Made by a program: the position numbers and the translations under genes
In this document: in pieces, positions 43,801-55,725 of the stretch
Layout of the letters: the number at the start of each line of letters is the position of its first letter
Numbering within the stretch: the first letter of the stretch is position 1
The notes under the pieces: model-generated
Databases searched by the model: none
Seen by the model: the letters and a program-made list of their open reading frames with translations, nothing else
Told to the model about the DNA's origin: nothing
From: Gordius sp. MW1
Lineage: Eukaryota > Nematomorpha > Gordioida > Gordea > Gordiidae
Reading direction: 5' to 3'
Length of the DNA stretch: 64,000 bases
Assembly: GCA_964036665.1 (NCBI GenBank)
Contig: OZ038527.1
Coordinates: forward strand, 4,030,001-4,094,000

Positions 43801-45898
43801 ATATACATATATATAATGAACAAAATAAACACACCCAAATTTTATATTTTATTGGTATATAATTATAACACATAGCAAAAGATTGTTGGAGGATAATTCA
43901 TATATGGACAAATTTTTGTTTGAGCAATTTTAGAGACTAGTTGTTATATTGTGTATTAGCTACATAAATGATTATACATAACAACACAAAATATTGATGG
44001 AAATTGACCTATTTAGTAAGATGTTTAATTAGGATAAATAAACTTACTAGAATGAAAAGTAAGGCAAAATGTAGATGGAATAAATTCTGTATATATTCTG
44101 ATATTAATACAAATATTCACCTATAAAGATTTTAGATAATTTATATATATTACGTAGAATCATGTTCAAAATAACGACAGTTCAAAATACTGACAGCCTA
44201 ACAAATTAGACATTAAATCTTAAATCAAAATTAGCAAAAAATATATGAACATATGTTTTAAAAAATCTATGTATATAATACTATAAAGAATTATATATAA
44301 GCAATTAGTACATATTTAATATAACATTAAACACTAAATTATATAATTAATAAATACAAATTATTTGGTATAAGGTGGTATGTATATAATAAAATAAATG
44401 TAATTATTTAAAAGCAATTCATACATACTTAATATATTAAATACTAAATTATATAATTAACTGATATACGTTTGTTTGGTATAAGGTGGTGTATAAATAA
44501 GCAATATATAATAAATTTAAGTATTATATAAAGGATATCATCCCAGTGCTATCCCATGCCTCTAGATTCTTTTTTAAAAGTTGATTAATGGAATATTTAG
44601 AACGTTATGTGATATAGTTACAGAGTATAATCTCAGCAAGTAAACATATAAGAAATTTTTTAAAGTTTTTTTGTACTTTAATAGAAAAAATATTAAATTT
44701 TAAAAGGGCAATCTCTTTAGCCATTAGATTAAATAGAAATTATTCATACAATTTATGATGCTATATAACTTAATTGATCCTAGATTGTAAAGGGATCATT
44801 GTTAAATATGATTAGTATCAATGTGCATGTGATTAGATAAGCTTTTGTATTAAGTTTTTGCTATTATTATAAGGCAAATTTATTTATAACTAAATCACTA
44901 ACTATTTCTATTTTATTTTTATCTACCTCAACTAATGTTTACTTACTGATGTGCTGTTATATTGATATATAAGATGATTGATGGATGAAACTCTTACCCC
45001 AATTTTTACATTTAATGCTTACCAAAGAGCCTAGCAAAAAAATGCCTTAAGATCTTGTTCTTGTTTTAAAAAGTCTAATTAGAAAATGTTATATCAGGTT
45101 ATGAAAATCTGGTACCTATCAATAACTTTTTTAAGAATGTGAAAAATTTTATATTTTATTAAACTTAATTTCAAGAAATATCAATAATATACTTATTGTC
45201 ATATAGAAATTTAAGTTAGACCCACATTATAAAAATTTTGTTTTGGAAAACATTACATGTATATTTCTGATACCATTTTATGGAATTTGTTGAATTTATG
45301 GTTATAAAATTGTAAATAATGAGTAATCTATCAATGAGTAAAAGATTGGTTATACTTTCATTCATTTAATCTATATATATCTAGCATAGGCTTATATTGA
45401 TAAAATTAAGCTCTAACAATCAACAAATAACAATATTTTAGCTTTGTTTTATAATCTAATTTTATAGTTTTAAGAGTTTATACATTATAGTAAATATTAT
45501 TAAAGCTTAGCAACTTAATACACAAAAATTCTAAATTAATGAACTCATTATACTATGTTTATTAAGTTACTTAATTATAATTTTCATTTTAATCTACAAT
45601 AAATTAAATTTGATACTCATTTTTACACAAAAATTATCATTTTTATAGTTGTATATGTTTATAGACATTACATTTAGATTTTTTCATATTATTAAATATA
45701 ACCTTATATGATGTATTTTTATTTAAAGTGTCAACACTTCCTTAAGTTTGGACGATTCTATTAATTTCTGTTTTTAAGTTTTTTTTAGCCAAATTTTCTA
45801 AATTTATAGTTTGTACCTTATTTAGTATGTTCATCATAAAATTAAAAAAGCTATTTTTGTTATGAGCAAAATTAGTCATATTCAAAGAAACTTTACCT

Positions 45899-46443
45899 AA
45901 GAGTTATCTAAATATCTCCTGCACTTTTAAGAATCTCAGTATTAATTTAAGGAATCATTGATTTAACCTATTTATATCTAGAATAGACTTTTATTTGATG
46001 TAATTAAGCTTTAACAATTAACAAATGATAATCCTCTAGCTCTGTTGTATAATCTAAAGATTTGTAGGAAGAACTGATACACCCTCTCCTAAAAAATCAT
46101 AGAATGTTATAAATAAACTTACAAATAATTTGAATAAGCTATATAATATATAAGTGCTAATAATTATAAGTTACCTTCATGTGAGATGTCAAGAGTTATC
46201 TAAATATCTCCTGCACTTTTAAGAATCTCAGTATTAATTTAAGGAATTATGATTTAACCTATTTATATCTAGAATAGAATTTTATTTGATGAAATTAAGC
46301 TTTAATAATTAACAAATGATAATATACTAGCTTTGTTGTATAATCTAAGGATTTGTAGGAAGAATTGATACACCCTCTCCTAAAAAATCATAGAATGTTA
46401 TAAATAAACTTACAAATTATTTGGATAAGCTATATAATATATA
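45899..46443 (+). repeat. Two-copy tandem duplication, 292-bp period
   Basis: AAGAGTTATCTAAATATCTC through AATAAGCTATATAATATATA occurs at 45899-46152 and 46191-46443 with few differences. A third, more diverged copy can be followed at about 45360-45480 (CTATATATATCTAGCATAGG). Confidence 0.8.
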
Positions 46444-46654
46444 AGAACTTAAGACATTTTACATTTGAAAAACATTTTACACTTGGAAAATTTAAAGATA
46501 TATGACATATCATATAAATTTCAGTTGCGAAATTGTCTATGAATTTTATTGGTTGTCCGTATTATGAACGGTCGTTATTTTGAACAGAAGCGAATAGAAA
46601 TATCACGCTTTTTTTTACGCTTTAAATTTGGCGTTAGAACACTTTTAACCAATG

Positions 46655-46712
46655 GCTATCTGGCGAAAGTCACGTGATCTTGTTTACTTTTACGCTTGTA
46701 GCCAATTCGTGC
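46655..46712 (-). repeat. Repeat family L, copy 2
   Basis: This is the reverse complement of 23464-23520 (shared CACGTGATCTTGTTTAC and CGCTTGTAGCCAAT). It lies about 50 bp inside the right inverted repeat of the 43248-46766 insertion, which suggests that the copy at 23.46 kb belongs to a relative of that element. Confidence 0.65.
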
Positions 46713-46766
46713 GCTTTATTGCTATGTTGAATATTATTATTGTTGAATTATATAACCTTACACCGG

Positions 46767-47420
46767 CAAACTGACGCTCGGACATGCTCCCTTAAGCCTC
46801 ATTCTCTCATGTCCCCCTTTACGCTTAAAGTGGCTTTAGAAGGATACAAACCGCCTCTTGCCCAAAATATATGCGAACAATGGAATATTCAAGTCCCAAA
46901 GGCGACAAAAAGTATCAAAAGGATTTCCATCCTACTCTACTGAATTAGTAAGAGCAGGCTAAAATCGGCAACACAACCTCCAGCAATCAGGTCCGCCACC
47001 TTCTTTATTGCTAAACCCATCGGCGACGCGAAAGTCATTACAGATCTCCATAAGCTTTTAAATAACTTCAAGTCTCACCCATTGAAGCTTGATACCATAC
47101 CCCTCACCGCTAAACACTTAGCGAAGGCTGGAGTTAAAATTAATATGAATGCCGCGTTCTATTCAATCCCGCTACACAAAAACTCACAGAAGTACTCTGG
47201 GTACAAATAGAAAGACAAATTTATTATTACAACGTCCTCTGGATGGGAGCCTCTTTCTCCCATACTTTCTGCTAACCATCATAGCGGACTCTCCAAAAAA
47301 GGTATATCCGGATCAAGTTATAACTTTTACCTAGACGACATCCTTATCCACGATATTAACACCTCCAAAACAAGTGGGATCAAGTTAGAGTGCCTGAAGA
47401 TGATACTCAACCTCAAGTGA
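46767..47420 (+). mobile_element. LTR-retroelement fossil, reverse-transcriptase-like part
   Basis: Plus-strand frames show parts of a Ty3-group reverse transcriptase in order: FIAKPIGDAKVITDLHKL, a segment with NAAFYSIPLHKN, a TTSSGWEPLSP block and an active-site-like YLDDILIH box. It follows the 43248-46766 insertion and probably belongs with the gag-like part at 42.8 kb. No LTRs, RNase H or integrase were seen. It is broken in several places and looks old. Confidence 0.6.
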
Positions 47421-48649
47421 TTTGCCACGTGATCACGGGGGTGGTAATAGTTATTACCATATTTATAATGCACGATCCTTAATTTACTCTTTGTTAATTG
47501 AAATTTGTTTAATAAAAAGCAAGGAATATATTTAATAATTTGCTCAATTTTTTTTTTGAATTTGAACGCGGCTCTAAAAAAACTTCATTACGCGTCGCAT
47601 TATTTGGGAAGAGTAGTTAGTAAAGTGTTAAGAGTAGTTTATTTCTTATCAAGGCGGATATTTTTTGTTATATAAATTGGGCTTGCAAATTAAAATCATA
47701 AAAATGTTGTTGAGCCATGACAAAACTATGCAGGACAATTTAGATGACTTTCAAAATAATCTTCGCAAAAAGTAACTAATTATTCAAAAGTTGAATTGTA
47801 TATAGACCCTTGGGCAGTCTATCCAATCTGACGATAGAAAAGGTTAATTAGTAAATTCCAGGTCAAAATGGCGTTTGACATTTTACCCTAATAGCCCCAA
47901 ATTTTAAATTCAATAGGGTTCCCCTTAATACCTGTAACTTACATCGGCGGTATTAATTAAAAAGTCTATATCAAATTCAAATTTATGTTTGCAAATCAAA
48001 TTAAGTCTCTCTTTCATTCACCTTCGACCTATTACGACTTAGAGCCGAAGAAATATTGTCACTCGTTAATAAATAGATTTTATTATAAATTATACTAATG
48101 CTTAAATTTCAAGATCATGCCTAAATAGTCGCAAGTATGTCAGAGCATGGTAACAACATTTTAAAAGCTTAGAGCAAAATAAGGGCCAGTTTACTCTAAG
48201 AGGACGGTAGCTAGGCTAATGTATAGTATAACATAACTCTGTGATTTAAAAAATAGAAGACATTAACAAGTAAATTTTTTTAGCAATTTCAATTTCAATT
48301 ACCTATTATTAATAAATTAAAAATTTTATTAATACTTATTCAAATACATATGGTAATAAAATTAATGTGAACAACAACTTACGAGTAAAATGTGTAGAAC
48401 GGAAATATTTTAGATTAAATATAATATGTAAAAACAATTGTAAGGAAAATGTGTATAAAACATCTTGGACTGGGGGCTCCCTTACATATTTATTTTTTTG
48501 CTAGCGGCTAAATTACTGATTCATGTAAAGCGACGAATGATTTACTTGCTTATTTGGGGATATTTAAAATATTTATAAACAAGATATAATAGTCATGGGA
48601 ATCACTCGTTCATATAATCACAATTTTGAAGGTTAAATATATAGAAATA
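47421..48649. other. AT-rich spacer, nothing recognised
   Basis: About 1.2 kb without a recognisable exon, RNA or repeat end. Confidence 0.4.
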
Positions 48650-49662
48650 TATACCGTCTGGTGCTTGAGAAGACAGAGCATCTCGGATGCATATGTACGG
48701 CTAATCAAAAACATCTATGAAGCCTCAACATCGTGCGTTCGAACGACAGTTGGAGATTCTAAGCCCTTTCAGGTCAATATTGGTTTACACCAAGGTTTTG
48801 CCCTAAGTCCGTTTCTATTTAACGTTATTATAGACACGATAACGAGGGACTTACAGAAGCCATCCCCTTGGTGTATGCTATATGCCGATGATATAGTATT
48901 ATGCGAGGAAAAGAAGGATATCGTATTTGAAGAAGCCGATAACTGGTCGAAACGTTTGGCTAGATATGGGCTCAAAGTCAATGACCGAAAGACGGTATAC
49001 ATGGAGATGAACGCAGAAGGCACACAATCAATGAATGAACAATTGAAATTCCCAAGAGTTGACAAGTTTACGTACCTCGGCTCGATGCTACATCAAGAGG
49101 GAGGTTGCGCGAAAGAAGTTAATGCAAGAATTCAGAAGGGATGGTTAAAAATGCGTAGCGTATCCGGTGTAATGTGTGACAAGAAGATGCCAATATGGTT
49201 GAAGAGTAAAGCTAACTAATCTATCGTAAGACCGGTGTTACTCTACGGAAGTGAAACATGGGCCTTGAACGCGACCCAAGAAAAACTATTACAAGCGACG
49301 GAAATGAGAATGATACGCTGGAGCTTGGGATACACAAAGTTGGACCATATGACGAATGAAAGTCTTAGAGAAAAAATGGGTATTCAGCCAATAGCCGACT
49401 ATATTAACGATAATCGGCTAAGATGGTATGGGCATATCTTGAGAAGAAATGCGAGTGACGTCAATCGAATAGTACTAACATGGAAGTGCCGGGAAAACGA
49501 GGAAGAGGTCGACCTCGTGATAGCTGGAAAGGACAAGTGGACAAAGTTATGCTCAATAAGAAGATCGATCCCAATATGGTCCTAACACGATCTAGATGGA
49601 AGAAACTGATAAGAAACCCCACGAATGTGGGACCTACGAATTGATAAAGAAGAAGAAGATAC
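48650..49662 (+). pseudogene. RTE-type LINE, 5'-truncated, reverse-transcriptase 3' half
   Basis: The frame 48626-49219 carries reverse-transcriptase blocks in order: RLIKNIYEASTSCVRT, VNIGLHQGFALSPFLFNVII (RT domain 4), CMLYADDIVL (catalytic YADD) and FTYLGSMLHQEGG. It stops at 49217, and 49235-49585 continues with LLYGSETWALN and RLRWYGHILRR, the usual RTE C-terminus, with further frame loss near 49500. The element ends TTGATAAAGAAGAAGAAGAT, the same 3' tail as the older copy at 7995-8750. The endonuclease and the start of RT are missing by 5' truncation, so it cannot move by itself. Confidence 0.9.
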
Positions 49663-49699
49663 CGTCCGCCTTAAATTTTTAATAAATAAATTTATTATT

Positions 49700-49992
49700 A
49701 ATGTATATCTAGTTTTGTAAAAACGACTGGGTTTTGCCTAAACATTTTTTAATCGTCATAATTTAATGTATATATAGGTATCAAAAATGTAATTTATAAT
49801 GTATTTAGTGATTTAATAAAGTGTAAAGAACGAAATTAATGAATGATTAAGGTATTGCATTTTATAGGCCAACATTGTCACAACGCTTCATTCTGATGTC
49901 AATCATAACCACATACCCATACACTTACATGTAGTATTTTATAGAAATAATGTATATAGCAAAACAACGTTAGCCGGGTCAGCTAGTTATTG
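49700..49992 (+). mobile_element. Possible Helitron 3' end, with half MITE B
   Basis: A family B left end (TAGTTTTGTAAAAACGACTG) begins at 49710 but is cut short. At 49965-49990, ACAACGTTAGCCGGGTCAGC then TAG(T) is the kind of GC-rich stretch plus CTAG-T found at Helitron 3' termini. No 5' end was located. Confidence 0.35.
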
Positions 49993-51400
49993 TATGAAGT
50001 TAAATAAATTCGATTTTTTTCCACTTATCAAAGCCCGGCCCGCACTTATGGTTCTACTCTAGGCAGCCATGCAGACCTCTAATTTCTATACCCTAAGAAG
50101 TGTAACCTATTCATTAAGGTCAAAAGTATTCCGATGTTTTTAAATTTAAAATTTAAAGCTTCAGGACTATTATTAAAGGACATCAACAAATTGATTATGT
50201 TAATTAAATATAATATAAGCAAGTGTCCAGTAGTTTAACAGATGTTTAACGCGAAGTTATAGAATTAATTTAAATCCAAAGAATGTTGAGGCCTCCTTCC
50301 AAATGTTTCTACCAGTGTTCTTCCACAAACAGGTTGGAGTAAAAGAAAAGTACAATCAAAAAATAAACTTGCTAGGGTTGCTAAATTTAATAAGTTAGAT
50401 GACAAATAATAATTGTCTTAATTTAAAGGGAATCGAGATTGAATAAATGAAAAGCTATAAAAGGTTGTCGATCGATACCTCTCCTATTAGTTTAGCGCCG
50501 CACACTTAACATTTCTATTCAAACGCCCACGCGATTTCTGAATTTTTCAATTGGATAGACCTTGCATTAATCTTACCTACAAATTTACCCCCATATTTTT
50601 ATTAATTAAGCGTAGTAGTGCATATATGTTTTAAACATAAAACAACCTCCTTCTAATTTTTCGTCATGTGTTTTTAGGCTTCAAAAATTAAAATGAACTA
50701 TGAAATTATGATTTTTAATATTTTATGATTATTGCAAACGTTAACATTACGGTTAAAGGGTTTAGCTAGGATCGGACTATTATGCCTTTGTTAATTGTTT
50801 ACCTAGGCGTGTATTGAAAATTAGAATTATTAAGAATAGTCAATACAATATATTATCAAATTTTTGTAAAGACCCGAAAAAAATTGATGTAAGAGAGGTC
50901 AGCTGAGTGTTGAAACCAAACATAAAATATATTTACCCCTATAACAATTTCTGCTTGCGCCAAAATTAAATAATTTCTGTATAAATTATTTAATTTCATG
51001 TATACCCGATTTGACTAATTATTTTGATAGTTATTTTAAGAATTATGTGAATAACTTTAAATAAACAAATTAGTTAGCCTATATGAATCAAATTGAAAAT
51101 ATTGGTAGCTAGGATTGTTTTAATGAATTAGGTACTTGGCTATCCTGCCTGTCACCGCACTTTGTCATAAAAATAAAGATTAGCTTTGATCATCTGCCAA
51201 ATTAAATCAATCCAAATGCTAAAAATAATAATAGAAAATCATTACCATCAAATTAAATCTAAAAAGCTTGAAAGTCTCAAAAAATTTAATTGTTTTTGTT
51301 TTTTGCAGATAGAAAATCGTTAAAATATAAAAATCACTTGAAAAAAATAAATAAACATCTAAAAGGTGTTGCTAATAAAACTCAATGCAAAAATGCGCCA
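49993..51400. other. Spacer, probable inversion-breakpoint interval
   Basis: I see no exon in this 1.4 kb. In particular there is no Walker A exon upstream of the ABCG exon 4 counterpart, although it should lie here if the paralogue were collinear. A frame with SVLPQTGWSKRKVQ near 50310 has no recognised family. Confidence 0.4.
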
Positions 51401-52701
51401 CCTATCTTCGATTTAATAAATATATTGACCGTTTTAGCTGGGCGTAAAAAAGTATCGGAGCCGAAGGGATCATTCTCATGAATGGAAACACGCTGACTAA
51501 AAACTTTATCACAGAAGATTTAGGCTTCGTAACACAAGTTCGCATATTATTTAAATAATATTTTATTTTTTGTGTGTAATTTTATATTTTCAATATAGGA
51601 ATTACAATTTTGTGAATTATACAAAAATTAATATTTTGAATTTATGGAAGGGGTGCTAATACCCCTATCCCCCCGGTTATGCCTAGGCGGGTCATAAATT
51701 TAGAGTCGTTAAATTTAGGACGAATTTAAAAATTAAGAATTCACCCAAAATAATGATGTATTTAAAGCGATGTGGGGGAAGAAGACAATAGATATTAAAA
51801 TGTCTTATCTAAATTTTGCAACTTAAACTTTATATTTGCTTTTAATTTTAGAGTCAGAAAACTGGCTTTTTACCTACCTTTTATTCATATATTGAATTAA
51901 ATGCACCTTGATGATGCATTTAGGTTAAGTTTTGCTAAATTAATCCACAAAAATTTCAAAGTATTATTATGAAACTTAAATTTTAACGGATTTATATTTA
52001 TAGAATTTGTGTTCAATACTTTACAAAAGATGACATCTTAATGCCAAAGCTAACCGCTCGAGAAAATATAATGTTTTCAGCCTCGCTTCGACTTTCAAAT
52101 AAAATTTCGCCCGGGAAAAAGAGTCAGCTCGTCCAAGCTATAATCGAAGAACTCAATCTAACGAAATGTGCCGATTTAAAAGAATTATTTCACCCATTTG
52201 ACCCCTAGTTGTGAAATTTTATCATAAGACACATAAAGTTGGATAATTTTAAATGAGTAATATAGCCTTAACTATCCAATAGATTAACTAGTCTTTAATT
52301 TAAGTAATGTTTTTTAAGGCATAACTATGCTGTGACATTAATTCAATTAATTATTTTTTCGGGATTTAGATATTAATTTAAGCTGTTTGATATTATATTA
52401 CCACTTATAGATTCTTTTTCTTTTTAGATAATTTTAAAAATTTGTAGATTTCCAATGAAACCATTCCGTACAGAACTTTAGCTGATCAATAATATGTTTT
52501 TGTCCAAATCTAATCAGGAATAAGGTGTAAAAAATGCATTCTTTAATCAGCAAAGTTCCTCTTTATCTTAATTTATATCTTTTTTTTGCGCTAGGTGGGT
52601 AATGAAGAAATCCGTGGAGTATCGGGTGGGGAAAAGAAGCGTTGTAGCGTGGGTGTTGAATTAGTAACTCGACCGACCATCCTGCTTTTAGACGAACCAA
52701 C

Positions 52702-52957
52702 GAATCGGGGTCAAAATAGCAGAAAAAAAACAGCAGAATTGGTCAGAACTGGTCAGAACAAGATTTTAGATAATCAATATATTAGAATTAAATCTCCAAT
52801 GGGGAGGGAATTTGATGTGCATCTAATCCTAACCCTGACCCTAACCTAAAACGCTGACCTAAAACACTAACCCGAACCTTAACCCTCCTGACCAATCTTG
52901 ATCTGACCAGTTCTGACCAATTCTGCTGTTTTTTTTTCTGCTATTTTGACCCGGTCC
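52702..52957. mobile_element. MULE-like MITE inside an ABCG coding exon
   Basis: This 256-bp element has roughly 50-bp inverted ends (GGGTCAAAATAGCAGAAAAA and its inverse, then CAGCAGAATTGGTCAGAACT). It is flanked by an exact 9-bp duplication CGAACCAAC (52693-52701 and 52958-52966). A 9-bp duplication with long TIRs fits Mutator-like elements. It splits the Walker B/D-loop codons: GACGAACCAAC before it, ACTGGCTTAGACGC after it. The interior has telomere-like CCTAACCCT words that are probably chance decay of a repeat. Confidence 0.88.
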
Positions 52958-53029
52958 CGAACCAACTACTGGCTTAGACGCTTCCACCGCTCACTCAGTA
53001 GTCCTTTTGCTCAAAAAGTACGTACATAC

Positions 53030-53211
53030 TAGTGTTGTAAATACGGTTGGGTTTTGTTTGTTCCACCTTTGGTTTTGATCATCGACTAAACATAAACACA
53101 GACCATAGGTTTTTTGGTCTGTTTTTTTGGTCGACCTCTAGGCTTAGTCGACATTTGAAAAACAGACCAGAATCGACTTAGTCGAATCAAAACCCAATCG
53201 TTTTTTACCAT
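53030..53211. mobile_element. MITE family B in ABCG pseudogene intron
   Basis: It starts TAGTGTTGTAAATACGGTTG and ends ACCCAATCGTTTTTTACCA. The GTCGACCTCTAGGCTTAGTC interior matches the copy at 5493-5690. Confidence 0.7.
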
Positions 53212-55019
53212 TAACATAACAGATAAAGATTTTTTTCATTATAAGCTAAATATTTTTAAATTTAACACACCAGACATAGGGGTTTTTGCTAAGTTTTACC
53301 TCACAGCTCTAGTCCAGTCAGTCAACTTTTGAAAAATTTTGTTGAAATTGCGACACAAAGAAGGCATGCTTATTATGGAATATAAATCCTATTTTTCTAT
53401 AGTCTTTAAGTAGGTTCAAAAAGGAGGAAAAGTAAATGATAAAAATGTTGGTAAATAAGAAAAGTATAAGTTTATTTATTAATATTAAAGATTGCGGACT
53501 TAATTTTCTTTACTAATTATATTTCTACTACAATCATTAATGATCTTAACATAAGCATATTTTGATTTTATCCATTAAATTTTATAAATCATTGAATCTT
53601 TTTTTTAATTTTGCTATTTTTCATGTGTAGCCGATCTGACACCCATTTATAATTTCCACACATTTACAGTAATATCATACCAAAAATTTTATGTTAAAAA
53701 GTTTTTAGTTTCATTTAATACTGAATAATTCAATTAGTCAAATTTGGGTCATGATAAACCCCAATTTACTAATTTTTTATGATTTGTACTTCTCAGTTTA
53801 GCTGCCAAAGGCTGCAACGTCATCATGTCAATTCATCAACCTAGGTACGATATTTTCAAACTATTTGACACCCTAGTCCTTCTTTCCAGTGGTCAAGTGG
53901 TTTATCACGGTCAAGCATTCTTACCCTTAATTATTTTTCTAGCATAGGTTTGAAATTTCTTTTTTTATTATTAATGAATTATTATTTATTTTTAAATATA
54001 ATTTAGCCAAAAATCAAAAAGGTTGTTTTTTGATATTGTGGCATAATTAAAGAAGGGTTTATTGATAATGTATAAAGGAAATTTGAAATTTTATAAGATG
54101 TATTTAATGATAAAAGTTTGCAATTTATTTGCGCATATTTGGCAAAAATTTATTTGATAATTATATAATCTAAATTTATTTTAACGTTGTATAATGATAA
54201 CTTGATGTTATTTAAAGTTGGGTCTTGATTATGAAGAACGCAATAATCCAGCAGATTACTTTTTGGATGTTATCCACATTCAAATAAACACAGCAGCGAC
54301 CATGAAGAGACAACAAGTTAGTGTTTTTCCAAATTTAATAATTAAAAATTCACAAAAGTTTTGCTATTTTTTGAAACAACTTTTATTTTACCTCACAAAA
54401 CTATTTCAAAACATCAATCGAATTAAGATTTCAATATATTTACAGACCATAAGATGTAATTAGTTATATAGACTAAGCTTGAGAATTCAAAGCTTATATT
54501 AATTATATCTTGGATATTTTATTGCAATTGTTTTTTAATGCCTCACTAGGAAACCCCGATTATTTCTCTTTTTAAATTTTGTTTCTCCTTTGAAATACAA
54601 AATGAATAGTTTACGCATGAAACGTGTCCCTTCTATGCCGTTAAATATTTTAACTTTTTTGCTTAAATCGCTTAATTGAGTTCACAATATAGTAATTCTT
54701 TTAATACTATAGCCTTAGACTAGATATACTACTTTTAAAAAGTCTACCGTTTTTCCGCTATTTTAAAATGGGCACAAATAAGGGAAGGACATATACTAGA
54801 TTATAGTAATTTTGGTAAAGTTAAGTGTTTTAAAACTTATTAACAAAAATATTGAACTAGTTAAACATCAAAAACAGCCTTTTAAAATATATATGATCTA
54901 CAAAATCCATAAAGATAAAAAAAATTAATAGTAAAACTGTGATGATGTGATAAAGTAATTTAGTGCCATCTGCATTTATCATTCATTAATATTCTTTTTT
55001 CATCAACTAATGAGGGAAG

Positions 55020-55150
55020 TTATATTCGGTACACTGCAGAAAGACATGGAAGATTGTTAAATTCAAAATGGTGGATTTAATGGTACAAATTTTACCATAT
55101 GATACATATGACATGAGCTGTCTATGTAGTCTATGACTATACCTATATTT
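55020..55150 (+). repeat. Interspersed repeat family K, copy 2
   Basis: This matches the reverse complement of 6838-6975 (ACATGGAAGATTGTTAAATT; TTTTACCATATGATACATAT). It lies in the intron between the last two recognisable exons of the ABCG pseudogene. Confidence 0.55.
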
Positions 55151-55483
55151 AAAATGGCCGAGGGAGCTCGGGAAACTCAATTTTGCAATGTGCTTGTGAA
55201 AGCTATTATCTCCGAAATTTATATTACCAAAATGTTCCTCCAATATTATATTTCCCATAAACTAACTTATGAGATCTTCTAATTTTGCCTTATTAACTTC
55301 TTAATTCAATATATTTTAAACAAAATAGCCAGTTTTTTCTATTAAAAAATCAAGTTAATTAATATATAAGTTGTAAAACAGGATTTGAATGGACTTTACC
55401 GAGAATCTCCCATGTATAAGGGTGTGGTTAAGGAGTTGGAAGAAATCAACAGCAAAAGAGTGAAAAAGCATAGGGGTTGTTAA

Positions 55484-55725
55484 ATTAGTGATGGGGAAAT
55501 AGCGTTTTTAAGGAGCTAAAGCTATAGCACCCATATGCCGCTATGTCTCCTAGCACATAGCCACTTTAAGTGCTAAAAGCTATAGGAGATGGGAGGTGCG
55601 CTAGAGCTATGGGAGGTTTGAGGTGCTATGAGCTATAGGAGATGGGAGGCTTGAGGCGCTAAAGCTATAGCCGATAGCACTTAAATGCGCTAGAGCTATA
55701 GCACGGCGCTAACATTGATAATAAT
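55484..55725. repeat. GAGCTATAG-array element or fragment
   Basis: About 240 bp are made of GCTATAG, GCGCTA and GGAGATGGGAGG words in both orientations, the same style as the subterminal arrays of the hAT families here. It may be a minimal non-autonomous hAT element (edges TTAGTGATGGGGAAATAGCG and GGCGCTAACATTGATAA), but no target duplication is clear. It ends the ABCG pseudogene's recognisable sequence. Confidence 0.5.

Larger units (their letters stand above)
43248..46766. mobile_element. 3.5-kb AT-rich insertion bounded by inverted repeats
   Basis: The left edge CCGGTGTCAGGTTATAT (43251) is the inverse of the right edge ATATAACCTTACACCGG (46748), 16 of 17 matching. It separates the gag-like and RT-like parts of an LTR fossil. 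The interior has no long frame, only very AT-rich sequence with internal duplications. A second inverted pair, GTTCAAAATAACGAC at 44164 and GTCGTTATTTTGAAC at 46574, lies inside it, so there may be two nested elements. No target duplication was recognised and the superfamily is unknown. Confidence 0.55.
51401..55483 (+). pseudogene. ABCG2-like: ABCG2-like pseudogene, counterparts of exons 4-9
   Basis: Blocks match the intact gene at 48-6561 in order. They are about 51410-51537 (VLAGRKK...GAEGIILMNGN...GFVTQ), 52033-52185 ([20 protein letters not shown]), 52595-53017 ([23 protein letters not shown], then GLDAS), 53797-53947 ([20 protein letters not shown]), 54218-54316 (ERNNPADYFLDVI) and 55382-55483 (LNGLYRESPMYKGVVKEL). 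Splice sites of the third and fourth blocks are the same as in the intact gene. Defects are a one-base frame change at about 51453, a 256-bp transposon in Walker B, a frame change near 53930, phase loss at the 54218 exon, a stop at 55481, and no membrane domain downstream. Exons 1-3 are absent here but present inverted at 41.6-42.1 kb. Confidence 0.85.

Noticed and set aside
48769-49065. Minus-strand 98-codon frame
   Set aside because: It is antisense to the LINE reverse-transcriptase frame, which has clear RT motifs.
52830-52885. Telomere-like CCTAACCCT words
   Set aside because: They are a few imperfect words inside a 256-bp MULE-like element, not a telomeric array. Similar CTAACCC at 31905 is also only two units.
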